Part shown: positions 1-12,390 of the stretch, piece by piece
Layout: each line of letters starts with the position of its first letter
How positions within the stretch are numbered: position 1 is the stretch's first letter
Assembly (NCBI RefSeq): GCF_950023065.1
Contig: NC_088681.1
Coordinates: 12,090,001 to 12,154,000 of the forward strand
Length of the DNA stretch: 64,000 nucleotides
Origin: Planococcus citri
Lineage: Eukaryota; Arthropoda; Insecta; Hemiptera; Pseudococcidae
Direction: 5' to 3'
Program-made: the position numbers and the translations under genes
Notes under the pieces: generated by a model
What the model was told of the DNA's origin: nothing
The model's database searches: none
Seen by the model: only the letters and a program-made list of their open reading frames with translations

Positions 1-33
1 GCAGTAATTTTTATGTATTTATTTTTATATTCC

Positions 34-205
34 AGCTTCCAGCCATTCTAAATATCTGAGTATTTATCTTGACTCTAGTCTTACCTGGAGGCACCATATT
101 GACCAGAAGAAAACTCAAATCAACTTGAAACTCCGCCAAATGTACTGGTTGATTGGACATCATTCAAAAATAAAGATGAAAATCGTAAAAAATTTTCCAA
201 ATATT
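34..205 (+). pseudogene. Jockey-like non-LTR retrotransposon, RT C-terminal fragment
   Basis: One frame from about 45 to 198 reads like the region just downstream of the catalytic palm in jockey-clade reverse transcriptases: a KYLSIYLDSSLTWRHHI block (KYLG-hxLDxxLTW-xxHI in the family), then LKLRQMYWLIGHHSKI (family LKxRQMYWLLGRxSKL). No start or stop belongs to it, and the frame degenerates after position 200. The rest of the element may lie left of the window. The clade call rests on remembered family consensus; the fragment is too short to place firmly. Confidence 0.7.
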
Positions 206-2770
206 TTTTGAGCTTTTTCAGACAGAAAAAATTGGCTGATTTTGTCATAACTATTATTGCTTTTAATACCCTCGACATGTATGAATTTCAAGAACTCAAC
301 TTTTTACGTCTGTCAAGACTGTTTAGACATTTTTTAGCCCAATTCTTCAACTTTCCTCGACCTTTGAAAATAATTGAAAATCGACCCCTCCCCCTCCCAC
401 AGATGACTTTTTTCTCCAAAAAGTTGCAGAAAAGGGGAGAAATTCTATTAAAAATTGGAAACCCCGATTTTTCAATGAATAATAAATTTTTTAAATCGTG
501 TTTTCTCTCGTTTATTTCGAGAAATAAAACCACAAGGTCAGATTCGCGTCCATCATAACTCATCATAAGCCATCCTCATACCCCAATTTTGAAACAAAAC
601 AAAGTTAGCTGACTGATACTGAACATCCTGTACATATAATACTCCATTCCTCAACTGAAAACATTTCAATTCACCAAAAAAATAATAATAATCCATCTCC
701 AAAATACAATTCAATAATCGAAAATAATACTCTGACACCTGACAGCGTGAATACATAAATTCTTTTATACGGACATTCTAATTCTTCCGAGCTTTCAAAC
801 CACTTACACTCGTCTCAGTCTATTTCACACCTTTGAACCGAAACTCTACCGGCGTGAATTTTATCTCTCGTACTTGAAAAAAAAAAACTATATCAATCGA
901 GCTTTCTCGTGACTGACGTAGTATAGCCATACAGCGCGAAGAAAAAGTACATTCTTGAAAAACGTGAATTTTAATCTCCTCTACTAGCGGCCCTACGTGA
1001 TATTACGATATATTATATAGTCGAGCTACCTAACAAAATGAAGAAAAAAATTACACGACGTAGATATACATATAAAGGTATATAGCGAAATAAGCACTAG
1101 AAACTTATCTCTCTCGAAATAAAACGTAATTATAAAGCTCTTCGCGTATCGTATATCATTCACGTACAATAAAGATGAGATTCAAAAACTTTAATTTACT
1201 ACGCGCGAATATCTATATATCAATTTAGACACATACAGACACACATACCTACAATCTACATATAAATAGTATATCTCGTTATCACTTCGAGCTAGGGTAT
1301 TTACAACGATCGAATAATAAACGGTACTATAATAGTACAAATATTGGTATAGGGAATTTCCTTCTATCTTTATCGCCACAATCCTTTATTATAACGGTGA
1401 TAAATTTAGCCATACAATTTTTTTACAGGGTTGTAAACGATTCGCAAGTTACTAAAATACCCTGTTCTATACCGAAAAAATGATCCTCGCAGCTGCGATA
1501 TTAATCACCTTCGTGATGGGCCCAAAGGTCATACGATCAATTAAACCAAATCGCTTCGAAACGAATCCTTCTTTCTGCACAACTATAGGTACTAAAATCT
1601 ACGAACCCCGAAGCGGAGGCGAAACTCAGCCTTCATTAAATAAAATTCAATTACCCAGGACGCCGGACCTAATAAATTTCCCAATCGTTGCCTTCACGTC
1701 TACCAAAAACACCGGCTACGGAACACACATTTGTCCCATCGATCTTTAAAATTTTTTTCTCCTTTTATTACATTTTCTTTTCGTAACTCGATAACTCCTT
1801 CGAAACAGCACGAACTCGGACTCAGCTTCGCTCCAACCAAAACTCACTTCGGCGCCTTTGCCCCTTTTTCTAAGCACGCGATAAACGATGGAAAAAGCAA
1901 TCCCCCGCGGAGAATTTTTACTACACTGGAGTTGGTAGTAACTTTGCTCGGAGCTAACTTAACGAAACAAGCCCGAATAAATTTTATTTATGACGTAAGA
2001 ATATTGAAAATACCCAGGCTCGTTGTTGGAGAGAAATAAAGGGGACAAGAGAAGACACGTAATCCTCGAGATGGCCGTTACAACGTAATATACATTTTTT
2101 TTTTTTTTACAAAGCAGCGGGAAAAAAAATTGAAGAAAAATCGAGAAAGAAAGTCAAACGAATAGAAAGCATTATTCGCGTCTTAAAAAAGAAATCGAAA
2201 TTCCGTTAAAGTATACGTCTTCTTTACTTCTTTTTTTTTTTCATTCGTTTATATCTTTTTCCGCTAAAAATAAACGATAACGTACTTTGATGTAACGAAA
2301 ATGTAATAACGAGCGAAATACTATTTAATAGCACGGTTATTTTTCTCCTTTTTTTTCGCCCTTCTACTTTGAAATCCATCAATTTTCATTCTTATTCTAG
2401 CCAAAACCTTGTCAGTATTGATTTAAATTCAAAGAAAACGGTAGAAACGTATAAAAAAAGACCAAAAAAAAAAAAACGATAAGAAAAAAATTCCATCTTG
2501 TAAATTGACTGTCAATTGGCGATATATACTTGTTTGGTGTTTTGACACGCGAGGATAAATTTTTCAGAAACACCCTAATGTGCTCGTGAATAAGACAATA
2601 TTCATTGTTTACGATTAGTTACGATGCAAAGAATATAGGAAAAATCGATGTATTATTGTCGTATGAATTGAAGAATTACGTAAAATTACCGGTAATTCTG
2701 TAATTAGGCTCAGATTTGCGCAAAACTCGGAATATTCTTCTCTGAAGACTCGCAAAGAAAGACTCCCATA
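206..2770. other. Unassigned AT-rich sequence, CpG-rich between about 800 and 2400
   Basis: No convincing gene. Short open frames at 1480-1749 (+) and 1731-2039 (+) have no recognisable motif and no splice or codon pattern to support them. The block holds poly-T and poly-A runs, for example 2095-2110 and 2229-2240. Its many CG dinucleotides and TACGTA strings set it apart from the repeat-derived sequence on its right. Confidence 0.4.
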
Positions 2771-3509
2771 GTCCTAATTTTCGACTTGTCCAATCTCTGA
2801 CGGGGTTAATAATGATATAAAAATTATCCCAAAAATGGCCAGATAACAAAATTTTGAAAAATGAGGAGCTGACCCTTCCCCTACCGGTTCCTTCCTATGG
2901 GGTTCAGCAAATGTCTCCCGTGCTTGAACAATTTTTCGGGGAGGGAGGGGGGATTCCTTGAGTATCAAGAAAAATTTTATGCTTTGTGTACAGGGTATGA
3001 GAGGACCTTGGACTATCTGTTTTCACCAACGATTGAGACTCAAAAATGGAAAATTGCCATTTTCGTGTGTTTTTAGGTACATTGCTTGAAATTTCATTTT
3101 TCCCAAAAATGTCGACCTTGAAAGTCCAAACACGGCAAAACATGACGAAAAAGGACGTTTTTTTGCAGAATTTTAATTTTTATTTTTGAGCATGTTCTAC
3201 CGATTTTTTGAGCTCCACAAAAAATATGTTTTATAGCTTAAAGTATAACTAAATTTCTGAAAAAAATGTTGCAAAAGGATCTCTTTGTTTATTTACGAAT
3301 TTTTAAAATTTCCAACCCCCCCCCCCTACCTCTAACAAAAAACTTCAAATACAAAACTTTAAAAAAAAATACCTAGTGACTATTAGTATTTTTTGTGAAA
3401 ATTTCAAAATTTTTAGAGCAACTCCTCTGGAGAAGGAGAATATTGGATTTCCAATGACCACATTTCTCTGAAGGGGGTGGGTCGACTCAAAATCTTTTTT
3501 GACGGTTTT
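2771..3509. other. AT-rich sequence upstream of the LINE remnant
   Basis: Contains a C-run at 3317-3326 and G-rich patches near 2938-2952. It could hold the decayed 5' part of the RTE-like element that becomes recognisable at about 3510, but I could not recognise endonuclease motifs. Nothing else is supported. Confidence 0.3.
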
Positions 3510-5728
3510 AGGAAGAGGTGCTTCCTGATGATCCCAGGTTCAACACCATGGAAGAGAAGGAGCCTCCAATTCTACTTGATGAGGTCATCAAGGCCATTGA
3601 GTACTTGAGAAAGAACAAAGCTCCGCCTCCAGGAACAGATAAGGTAACAGCTGAGGTCTTTAAAGCTGGAAGCGAAGAAGTCACTCACCAAATCCACAAC
3701 ATATGCAACTCAATATGGTGGAGCGGCGAATGGCCGGAGCTCTGTATAAAAAAGGATCTCCAGAGAATTGCGAGAACTACAGGACAATCTCTTTGATAAG
3801 TCACACCAGCAAAGTATTATTGAAGATTGTATATTATGATAAGTTATACTCACTCGTGCACAGTCAAATCCCTCCAGAACAAGCAGGATTCGTGAGAGGA
3901 AGGGGAACTAGGGAGCAAATCCTCAACCTCGGGCTGCTGATTGAGAAAGCTCGCACGCGAATATAATGTGCATACTGTGCTGTGTTTTGTAGATTACAAG
4001 AAAGCATTTGACTGCGTACAATGGCAAAAACTGTGGAGAATTCTACTCGAAATGGGTGCCCCAATACATCTAGTGTGGCTGATAAAACAATTATATGAGG
4101 GGAGCATGGCAAATCAATGTCCAAATCAACAGAGAGACAACATCAGAGAAATTCCACCCAGAGAGAGGAGTACAATAGGGCTGCATTTCATCCCCACTCC
4201 TGTTTAACCTGTATGGAGAATATATAATTCGTGAAATGTTGCAGCTAATTATATCAGAAAGCACCAATGAAGACAGCTCAGGCGAGTGGCAGGGAGGAGT
4301 ATTAGCTGTGCGACGGATACATAGAGCGCGCTGCTACGCGCCGAAACGTAAAGTTGAAAACGGGTCCACTTGTACAGAGACCATAGGAAGAAATCGTGTT
4401 TTTTAATTTTTATGCAAAAACGGTACGGTTTTTTACCAATTGTATAGGGAATTATTTAAAGGGAATTTAATTTCCGATTTTTTGGTGTAAAAAAAATTTG
4501 AATTTTGATAATTTCTTTCACTCGTTTTCAGCATTTTACAACTTTTTAATTGAATTTCTCCGCGAGTATTGAAGCTAAAAATCTGGTGATTATATTAATG
4601 TAGGTAAAGAGGAGAAAATGCTGATTACTGAGAAAATTAAAAAAATTGGATTTACCAATATATTTTTTTGTGAAATTCTGAAAACGGGTGAAAATTGCTA
4701 CACAAAAATTGAATTTGTCGCGTTGGAAATGGTCGAAATTCATTTTTTTTACACCAAAAAATCGGAAATTAAATTCCCTTCAAATAATGCCCTATACAAT
4801 TGGTAAAAAACCCTACTGTTTTTGCGTAAAAATTAAAAAACGCAATTTCTCCCTATGCTCTCTGTACAACTGGACCCGTTTTCAGCATTTCGAGCATTCG
4901 CCGCTAGATGTCAGCCACTTTGCGTCGCAGTGCCAATTGATTGGAGGTGTACAAATTTCAAATCTTTGTTATGCTGACGACACCACCCTCATTGCCTCAA
5001 GTGTCAAATACATGACCAGTTTTCTGAAGTGTTTGGAAGAGGTCAGTGCAAAATACGGATTGCTAATAAATAAAGCAAAGACAAAGATCATGATTATGAA
5101 CTGGCCTGAAAATAACTCGCCAGAAATACAGGAAATCGAGGGCATCGAAGTTGTGAATCAGTTTGTATATCTGGGATCCATCGTGGATAACAAAGGAGGC
5201 AGTGAAGCCGAGATAAGATGCAGAGCTCAGATTACAAGAGAAGCGCCATGCCTCGTCTAAAGAAGATATGGTCGGACACTGCAGTGAGCAAGGCTCTGAA
5301 GATAGGCTGGTAAATGTCCTAGTTTTCTCTGTGTTTCTCTACGCTTCAGAAACTTGGACAGTACGTGAGGGAGACAGAAGAAAAATGGATGCGCTTGAGA
5401 TGTGGTGCTGGAGGAGAATGCTTCGGATCCCCTGGGCAGAGAAAAGGATCAACGTGTCTGTCCTGGGAGAAATTGGTGTCTGGAAAAGATTGTCGGCAGT
5501 GGTACTCAGCAGAACCCTCAAATATTTTGGGCATGTCACAAGGGCAGATGCCATGGAGTCCCTGTTCATACAAGGCAAGGTTGAGGGAACAAGAGGACGA
5601 GGACAATCCCCCACAAGATGGACAGACTCCATTCGGAAAGCCATTGGACGTAGCTTGTGTCAGGAGCACCCTAAATAGAGACAGCTGGAGGGAGCTGGTG
5701 TATCGTGTCAAGGAAATGGCTGGAAATC
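3510..5728 (+). pseudogene. RTE-like non-LTR retrotransposon ORF (endonuclease-reverse transcriptase), frameshifted and split
   Basis: Reverse-transcriptase blocks appear in family order but in changing frames. About 3515-3745 encodes the KNKAPGTD-like fingers segment. About 3745-3960 encodes CENYRTISLISHTSKVLLKI and IPPEQAGFVRGRGTREQI. About 3955-4120 contains motif A (FVDYKKAFDCVQW, catalytic Asp). About 4175-4215 encodes the SPLLFNLYGEYI block. About 4950-5235 contains motif C (CYADDTTLIA). About 5268-5680 carries the thumb and C-terminal region (ASETWTVREGDRRKMDALE, WCWRRMLRIPW, LKYFGHVTRADAMESL, RGRGQSPTRWTDSI). Frame changes lie near 3745, 3950, 5245 and 5290, so the copy is dead. A 641-bp inverted-repeat element sits between the GGV codons just before the YADD motif. 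The C-terminal region resembles widespread insect RTE/BovB-type elements; I could not test the clade by phylogeny. No endonuclease domain was recognised, so the copy is probably 5'-truncated. Confidence 0.85.
4302..4942. mobile_element. 641-bp long-TIR (MULE-like) MITE inserted in the RTE-like LINE
   Basis: The left part (4303-4550) and right part (4680-4936) are imperfect reverse complements: GAAAACGGGTCCA at 4354 matches TGGACCCGTTTTC at 4870, and GGTGTAAAAAAAA at 4481 matches a run of TTTTTTTTACACC at 4744. Outer ends pair as GTGCGACG near 4308 with CGTCGCAG near 4923. GGAGGAGTA (4293-4301) and GGAGGTGTA (4943-4951) flank it and look like an 8-of-9 target-site duplication; both encode the same Gly-Gly-Val of the interrupted reverse transcriptase. 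Long TIRs with a 9-bp duplication fit Mutator-like elements. There is no transposase. Confidence 0.75.
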
Positions 5729-6547
5729 TTGTAAAATTACTGGTAATTTCGTTAAAATTATTCGCAATTCTGTAAAATTAGGTACTTTGAAAAAATGATG
5801 GCAATATTAATAGAGCAGTAACAATGATGATTAACAATATCAAAAATTCTTTAAAAATTTCCCATTTTTTCCAAAAATTACCCAAAAGTTTGATTTTTTG
5901 TTTGAAAAAACATAAAGTTGCAAAAGCTCTCCGCATTCATCAACAACAAAGACGAAAAATCACTTCCTCGTCAATAATTACTTCAAAGTCCTGGTTTTTT
6001 CAAAAATTGTTAGTCTTGCTTTTCGCGCCAAAAATAATCAAAAATTCACAATAAGCAAAAAAAATCCAAAAAGTCTCGTTTTTTGCTAGAGATTGCCAAA
6101 AATCGTTTCCTTTTGCTAAAATTTCCAAAATCTCTTCGCCAAAGATTGTGGTTTTTTTTTTCGAAAAAATGTTCATTTTGTTGTCATATTCATCGCTTTT
6201 TTGTCAAGACGTTGAAAAATTGTCAAACTTTTCAAATTTAAAAATCGAAACATTACGACTGAAATGCTTCTGGGGAGGGGGGGGGGGGAGTTGGTCACAT
6301 TTTTCCGAAATTAAATTTGCTCACGATTTGTACCTTTTTTGGTTACTTCTTCAAACTTTTTCATTACTGAAATTACTTTTTTTTTTTAAATTGGAGTACG
6401 AGCCCCGAATTTGGAGAAAACTATCACTTTGCAGCGTCATTTTTTTTTTAATCAAAACGTCTCAAAGTGAACCAAATTTTTTGAAAAAATTGTGAATAAA
6501 TATCACTTTTTTGGTAAATTAATTGCCAAAAAGTCCTGCTTTTTGGA
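5729..6547. repeat. Degenerate minisatellite-like AT-rich DNA
   Basis: From about 5850 the sequence repeats loose variants of a TTTTTGCCAAAAATT...GTC motif about 30-35 bp long, such as 6078-6110 and 6120-6160. The same loose motif recurs at 25.1, 29.0, 32.4, 52.5 and 55.9 kb. A 12-base G run begins at 6278. No gene is supported. Confidence 0.45.
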
Positions 6548-7610
6548 TCATTCCACGTCAATTCGACCAAAAAAAAAAAAACAATTTGAAAGTCACGTCT
6601 TCAAGTACATATTTCGGAATTTTCAAAAGTTTTAAAATTCTGAAAAAATTTCCATAGATGTACCTTTTGATGCTTTTTCGAAATATTCAATGATCGAGAT
6701 GGAATCTTTTAATGGAGGGGGAGCACCAACTCCTCCAAAGGGCAAAACTTTCAAAACAAAATCTGGGGCATGTGATACGATCGAATTGTATGTTTTTGGA
6801 GACACCGAACCACGAATATGCCGTCAGATTTTTGATTGTACCTCGTACGTATATGGAGATCATGGTACGTACTTGTTGAACTTTTCCTTATTTGGGAAGG
6901 TTCTGGGGGCCATGGGTAAGATCAATTCGAAAAACTAAGACTGTATTCGTGTTCAGTGCGATGTCGAAAACATACTATAGTATTTCATGTGTCACACGAA
7001 TAAAACCATATTTTTTACTTTTACCCCCTTTGGAGAGGTGCTGGGGGGCCGTGGATGGGTCCAATCAAAAATCTGACGTCATATTCGTGTTCAACGTCAT
7101 CAAAAACATACAATTCGATATATCACATGCCCTAGTTTTTTTTTTGAAAGTTTTGCCCAAATTTGGGGCTCCCCCTAAAAGACCCAATCCCGAAAATTGA
7201 ATATTTCGAAAAAGCATCAAAAAGCACATTTATGGAAATTTTTTCAGAATTTCAAATGGTAGCTCTCACTTACAGCGCCATTTTTAAATTCAAACTTTCA
7301 ATTTGAAAGTTCAACTTTCAACTTTTGAAAATTTCAAGATGCTTAAAAAGTTCGAAATGCGATGCTCTTTCGAACTGCGCAACCAGTTTTGATCAAAATA
7401 TCATAGCTTTGGAGATACGCGTTGCTGAAGTTGAGTACTTACCTCGAGACAATGTGAAAATAATTGAAGCCCCCTCCACCTACTCCCTCAGGGGGCTAGG
7501 ATCGTCAAACTGATAGCAGGTTTCTTACTCATTGGTTGGTACTTAGACATTGTAAAAACAACAATATGACTTTCAAAATCGCATTTTTTGGTCGAATTGA
7601 CATGGAATGA
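6548..7610. mobile_element. Foldback element with TCATTCCACGTCAATTCGAC termini
   Basis: The left end TCATTCCACGTCAATTCGAC (from 6548) is matched in reverse complement by GTCGAATTGACATGGAATGA (ending 7610). Inside, more arm pairs follow: the stretch near 6670-6700 (TGCTTTTTCGAAATATTCAA) pairs with 7196-7220, and a GATCGAATTGTATGTTTTTG stretch near 6780 pairs with 7101-7120. Both arms are diverged. I see no transposase and no clear target duplication. A second copy of the terminus is at 11594. Confidence 0.65.
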
Positions 7611-9683
7611 CTCCTACATCATTTTTTCAAAGTTTTCAAAATTTATGAATTAAGCATCACTTCAATTCGCAGAATAGGTAAATGGAGTCTGGTCGCATTC
7701 TTGTGGAGTAAAAGTTTCAAAAAATCAAAGCTGTGTTGCAAGCTGCTCTGATGTGACGAATTTACGAAAATTTGACCCAAATCTAAGAGTAGGTAGTTGG
7801 AAATTTACGAATTTAGTACTAAGGATTGCATTTGACACGCTCCTCCCATTTTGCAAAGTTTCGTTCAAATTCACGATACGGTTATGTGAAAAAGTTTCCT
7901 CGTAAGGGAAAAAAATTTCGTAAGAAAATAGGGTACGGAGTAGGTGACACTTTATAAACGCTCAAGGAAATCATTCACGGGGTACCTCTGTTTCATCGTA
8001 TACAGGACATAGAGGGCAAATTTGGTATAAACTGTTTGGAGCTCTATAAGAGGAAAAATTTCGAAAGAGGTGTATCCGGAAAGGGCGTTATTTAGCATTG
8101 CCAACTCGACAGCGGCGAATTTTCGAGCGTGTTCTTAGCATTAAATCGATTTTAATTTACGATGTACTCGTACGAAGAGGAGTACGTATTTGTATTTGTA
8201 CGTATTTGAAACGCGGCAATTAAAAACGTTGACCTATAAAAACGCATTAATTCTTCGCGTAAAATTATACGCAATCGAGAGAGGCTTATACTCGTATGCT
8301 ACCATATCGTTCTCAATGGAAACTATTTTTGGAGTCGTGTGTTTTTTTTTTCAAACGACGACGATTAAAAAGAAAATTATACTCGCAAATTTCGTCCAGT
8401 TTTTAATACTCGTATTTCCTTCGTTGGCTGCGTGTTTTGAAAAAAAAAAAAAAAAAAAAAACGTCATCATAATCGTGCGTAATATTCACGCGAAAATGAA
8501 AGTAAAATTACGTATGTAAGACCTCGTACATTAGGTACTATACGAGTATTATACAAGGTGGTAAGAAATGTGACAGGGGAATTTTTCTTTCATATTTTTC
8601 TTCTTCACTTCGCCCCTGGCGAAATAATCGACCGAGACGACATAGAAAATTTAACGATTATATTTTTATAAGTGATATCGATGCACGACCCGCGAAATGC
8701 CAGAATTATATTGGCATCGGTAACCGCTACGTACCGTGCTCATTTTGGCAAAAATATTATATATACCTCAAAGCGATCTCTTATGTACTTTATCTCACGT
8801 TTACTTTATACTCTTTCTTTCTTTTTCGCTCATATTCGTACGTCCGTCCGAATAAAAATGTGTGTATTTGTACGAACGATGTTTGTGTTTATTCGACGCC
8901 AACCGTTTAAATATTTACGACGTTTGTAATAATTTATCCGATGAGAAAATACTTAGCGAAAAAAAATGTCGCGAATTTTTATTTAATTGGCACGAATGAC
9001 CGTAATGCAACGTGAAGTATTCGCCCAGGATGGTCCCTGGTTTAGATCAGCCACAGCGAACGAGCTCGATGGGAATTTTTATTTTAACCGAGAACACGAG
9101 TCAAGGTTTTGTTTTTTTTTTCTTCTTCGATGCTCTTTCATCCAAATGTGTGAAAAATGTGTTGAGAGATGGATAATAATAATAATCATCGTCGATGTTT
9201 ATTATTATTTAATGTACATATTTTGTATGTACGTATGTACGTTATGCGCTTTGGCTGCACGTAGCTGGGTGATACAGTGTTTGTCCGACGTATAATCGTG
9301 TACTTACTAGTTACTTACGTAGGTACTTAAGACTTACTAGTAACTTAAACTTAACGGTGCGGTGTAATGAATTCGGCTATGTCTTGTGTCAAACAGACGT
9401 CACAAAGACAGCACAATGTTTAGAATTTTCAACCACATTTTTCGAAAATTTTTGAAGAGTCGGAGGAGGAAAGGTCAAAATGTTTCATATAAAAAGTCAA
9501 CGCAATGATAAAATCTGTCAAAAATGTCAGAAATACTGATTTTAAAATATTTTGGGTCATTTCAACATCCCTTCATTTCCCACATCCTTCTCCGACCTGC
9601 TCGAAATTATTACCTATACGTATTAAATGTTCCTCAAAAGTTGGAAAAAGGTGAATTTTTGTGGAAAAAAAACAGTTAAGTAT
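7611..9683. other. Unassigned sequence, CpG-richer from about 8100 to 9400
   Basis: No gene recognised. There is a 20-base A run at 8441-8460, and TACGTA and ACGTACG strings are frequent between 8150 and 9300. Open frames at 8190-8519, 8672-8929 and 8987-9295 lack motifs and look like chance frames in CG-rich DNA. Confidence 0.35.
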
Positions 9684-9685
9684 TA

Positions 9686-11568
9686 GTCCGGCATAAATGA
9701 CAATAGGAGTAATTGCACCCCCCCCCGCCGATCCTCCGGGACAACTTTTTTCTTAAAGGGGACATCCTAAGAAACATTTCAAAGCAAACTTGCCAAAAAA
9801 AAGTTGGTCTTACTTACAAAATGGCGGCCATTTTGATTGACAGGTCAGCCGAAATCGCAGATTTTGCGTTTTAACATAGGACTTGCACGAACTTTTTCAA
9901 ACTTTACAACGGTAGATCAAAAGATCATGCAAAAATTTATCACCTGTCAAAATTTCAAGTGCTAAAGTGCGTTTTTCGATTTTTGGAGAATTTTTGAAAA
10001 TCGAACTTAGGCCAAAAATGAGGGAAAAAATCAAAATTTTACCAAATTGACCAAGAAAGCTGAAATTTGGGATATACCCTATTTTCGACATGCCAAATCG
10101 ATTGGAAACGGTTTCGACCCGTTTTGAGCAGTTCTGGAGCCTCCAGCAGATTTTTGAAACTCGAAATTCCCACAAACTTTCATCAAATTGGAGTTGTAAA
10201 GCTAAAATTTATTCTAAAAACTAATTTCAATACGCTACGAAGTACTGCAGGTGAATTTCAAGTCGTTTTGGATCCTCCAGCGACTTTTTGAAAATTCCTG
10301 AAGCCTCCAGCAGATTTTTGAAACTTTAAATTTTCACGAAATTTCATCAAATGGAGATGGAAAGCTGAAATTTACTCTACAATTCAATTTCAACACCCTC
10401 TGAAGACGACTTCAGGTGGGTTCAAGTCATTTTAGGGCTTCCAGTGACTTTTTTGAAAATTACTGGAGCCTCCAGTAGATTTTTGAAACTTGAAATTTCC
10501 CCAACAATAATTTATCAAATAGAGTTTGCAAGCTGAAATTTACTTCGCAGACTACATGGTGGTTTCAAATGGTTTTGAAGCTTCCAGCTACTTTTAGAAA
10601 ATTCCAATTTTACAAAAAAAGTCATACAACCTTTCAAAATGTTGCTAGAGGCTCCAAATCGACTTGAAATTTACCAGCAGTCAACTTCGTAGCGCATTGA
10701 AATTAGTTTGCAGAATGAATTTTGACTCTCCATCTTGGTTTGGTGAAATTTTGGGGAAATTTAAAGTTTCAAAAATTTACTGGAGGCTCCAGTAATTTTC
10801 AAAAAAGTCACTAAAGGCCCTAAAATGACTTGAACCCACCTGAAGTCGTCTTCAGAATGTGTTAAAATTGGAGTGTGGAGTAAATTTCAGCTTTCCATCT
10901 CTATTTGATGAAATTTTGTGAAAATTTAAAGTTTCAAAAATCTGCTGGAGGCTTCAGGAATTTTCAAAAAGTTGCTGGAGGATCCAATGACTTGAAATTC
11001 ACCTGCAGTACTTCGTAGCGTATTGAAATTAGTTTTTAGAATAAAGTTTAGCTTTACAACTCCAATTTGATGAAAGTTTGTGGGAATTTCGAGTTTCAAA
11101 AATCTGCTGGAGGCTCCAGAACTGCTCAAAACGGGTCGAAACCGTTTCCAATCGATTTGGCATGTCGAAAATAGGGTATATCCCAAATTTCAGCTTTCTT
11201 GGTCAATTTGGTAAAATTTTGATTTTTTCCCTCATTTTTGGCCTAAGTTCGATTTTCAAAAATTCTCCAAAAATCGAAAAACGCACTTTAGCACTTGAAA
11301 TTTTGACAGGTGATAAATTTTTGCATGATCTTTTGATCTACCGTTGTAAAGTTTGAAAAAGTTCGTGCAAGTCCTATGTTAAAACGCAAAATCTGCGATT
11401 TCGGCTGACCTGTCAATCAAAATGGCCGCCATTTTGTAAGTAAGGCCAACTTTTTTTGTGGCAAGTTTGCTTTGAAATGTTCCTTAGGATGTCCCCTTTA
11501 AGAAAAAAGTTGTCCCGGAGGATCGGCGGGGGGGGGGGTGCAATTACTCCTATTGTCATATGCCGGAC
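9686..11568. mobile_element. 1.9-kb palindromic foldback transposon
   Basis: The two halves are reverse complements around a centre near 10.63 kb. Outer arms (about 9686-10290 and 10945-11568) are nearly identical: the same 92-codon frame occurs at 9897-10175 on the minus strand and 11078-11356 on the plus strand with no amino-acid difference. Ends read GTCCGGCAT...ATGCCGGAC, flanked on each side by TA (9684-9685, 11569-11570), consistent with a TA target duplication as in Tc1/mariner-type elements. Each arm is built of diverged sub-units carrying an interrupted palindrome CTGGAGSCTCCAG. No transposase is present. The 92-aa frame is a by-product of the repeat and is not called as a gene. Confidence 0.8.
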
Positions 11569-11593
11569 TATATATAATACGGTCTATACTGGG

Positions 11594-11861
11594 TCATTCC
11601 ACGTCAATTCGACCAAGAAGTGGTAGACGGGTTCGGCGATTTTTTCGAAATTTTTCCTGTGGAAAGACCTTTCGAAGGGATGACCAATGGCGCAAATCGC
11701 AGCCCTCTAGCCCATTTTTAAAGGCAGCCAGGGGGTGTCAACGTTTTCAGTGAACGTAAAATATCATTCATTTCAGCAGAGGATTACTCGATAACCGTGA
11801 TACCTACCAAAATGGAACGTTTTCCCATAGTTAGGGGTTTTGAAAAGCTTTTTGGTGATTA
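11594..11861 (+). mobile_element. Partial copy of the TCATTCCACGTCAATTCGAC element
   Basis: The 20-base terminus of the 6548-7610 element recurs here in the same orientation from 11594, followed by sequence unlike that element. I did not find the matching inverted terminus downstream, so this is either a truncated copy or a relative whose other end has decayed. A small MITE interrupts it at 11862. Confidence 0.5.
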
Positions 11862-12099
11862 TAAAGCTCTTTAATACAAGTATGGAAATAGATTATGCTC
11901 TCAAGAAAGTCGTAGCATTTTACGTATGTTACGTACTGCGCATGGCAGGTTGGTGTCGTCACACAGTGGAGTAACCAATGGGGTGCAACGTTGTAAAGTG
12001 TAACAGATTTGATGCGTGCGCAGTACCTAAAACTTACGTAAAATCCTAAGACTTTCTTAAGAGCATAATCTATTTCCATACTTGTATTAAAGAGCTTTA
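11862..12099. mobile_element. 238-bp MITE with perfect 9-bp target duplication
   Basis: The arms begin TAAAGCTCTTTAATACAAG and are reverse complements for about 80 bp (11862-11940 against 12020-12099) with few mismatches. TGGTGATTA flanks it on both sides (11853-11861 and 12100-12108). Long TIRs with an exact 9-bp duplication match Mutator-like MITEs. The good TSD and high arm identity suggest a fairly recent insertion into older repeat DNA. Confidence 0.85.
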
Positions 12100-12390
12100 T
12101 GGTGATTACACAATAATCAGTGTTGCCACTTTTTTTCGTGCAAAAATTAGCTCAAAAAGTTTCAAAACGTAGTTTTCATATCGTTCCGACTCTCAAAAAA
12201 TTCTGAAAAAAATATATTATGAACAACTTTTCACGCAGAACAACATATTAAAAAATTAAGATACCACTATGTCGCAAAGTCGATTTAAAAAAATTCCAAG
12301 TTTGCGAAAAAATGCGATTTTTTTATTTAAAACATGAAAAAAAGTTTCGATTGGTGAAGTTGACCCATTTGACCCCTATTTTTACGTATC

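Noticed and set aside
1480..2039. Two open frames of 89 and 102 codons
   Set aside because: No recognisable motif, splice evidence or codon pattern; expected by chance in a CG-richer block.
9897..11356. Identical 92-aa open frames on opposite strands
   Set aside because: They lie in mirror positions of a palindromic transposon and have no protein motif, so the repeat explains them.
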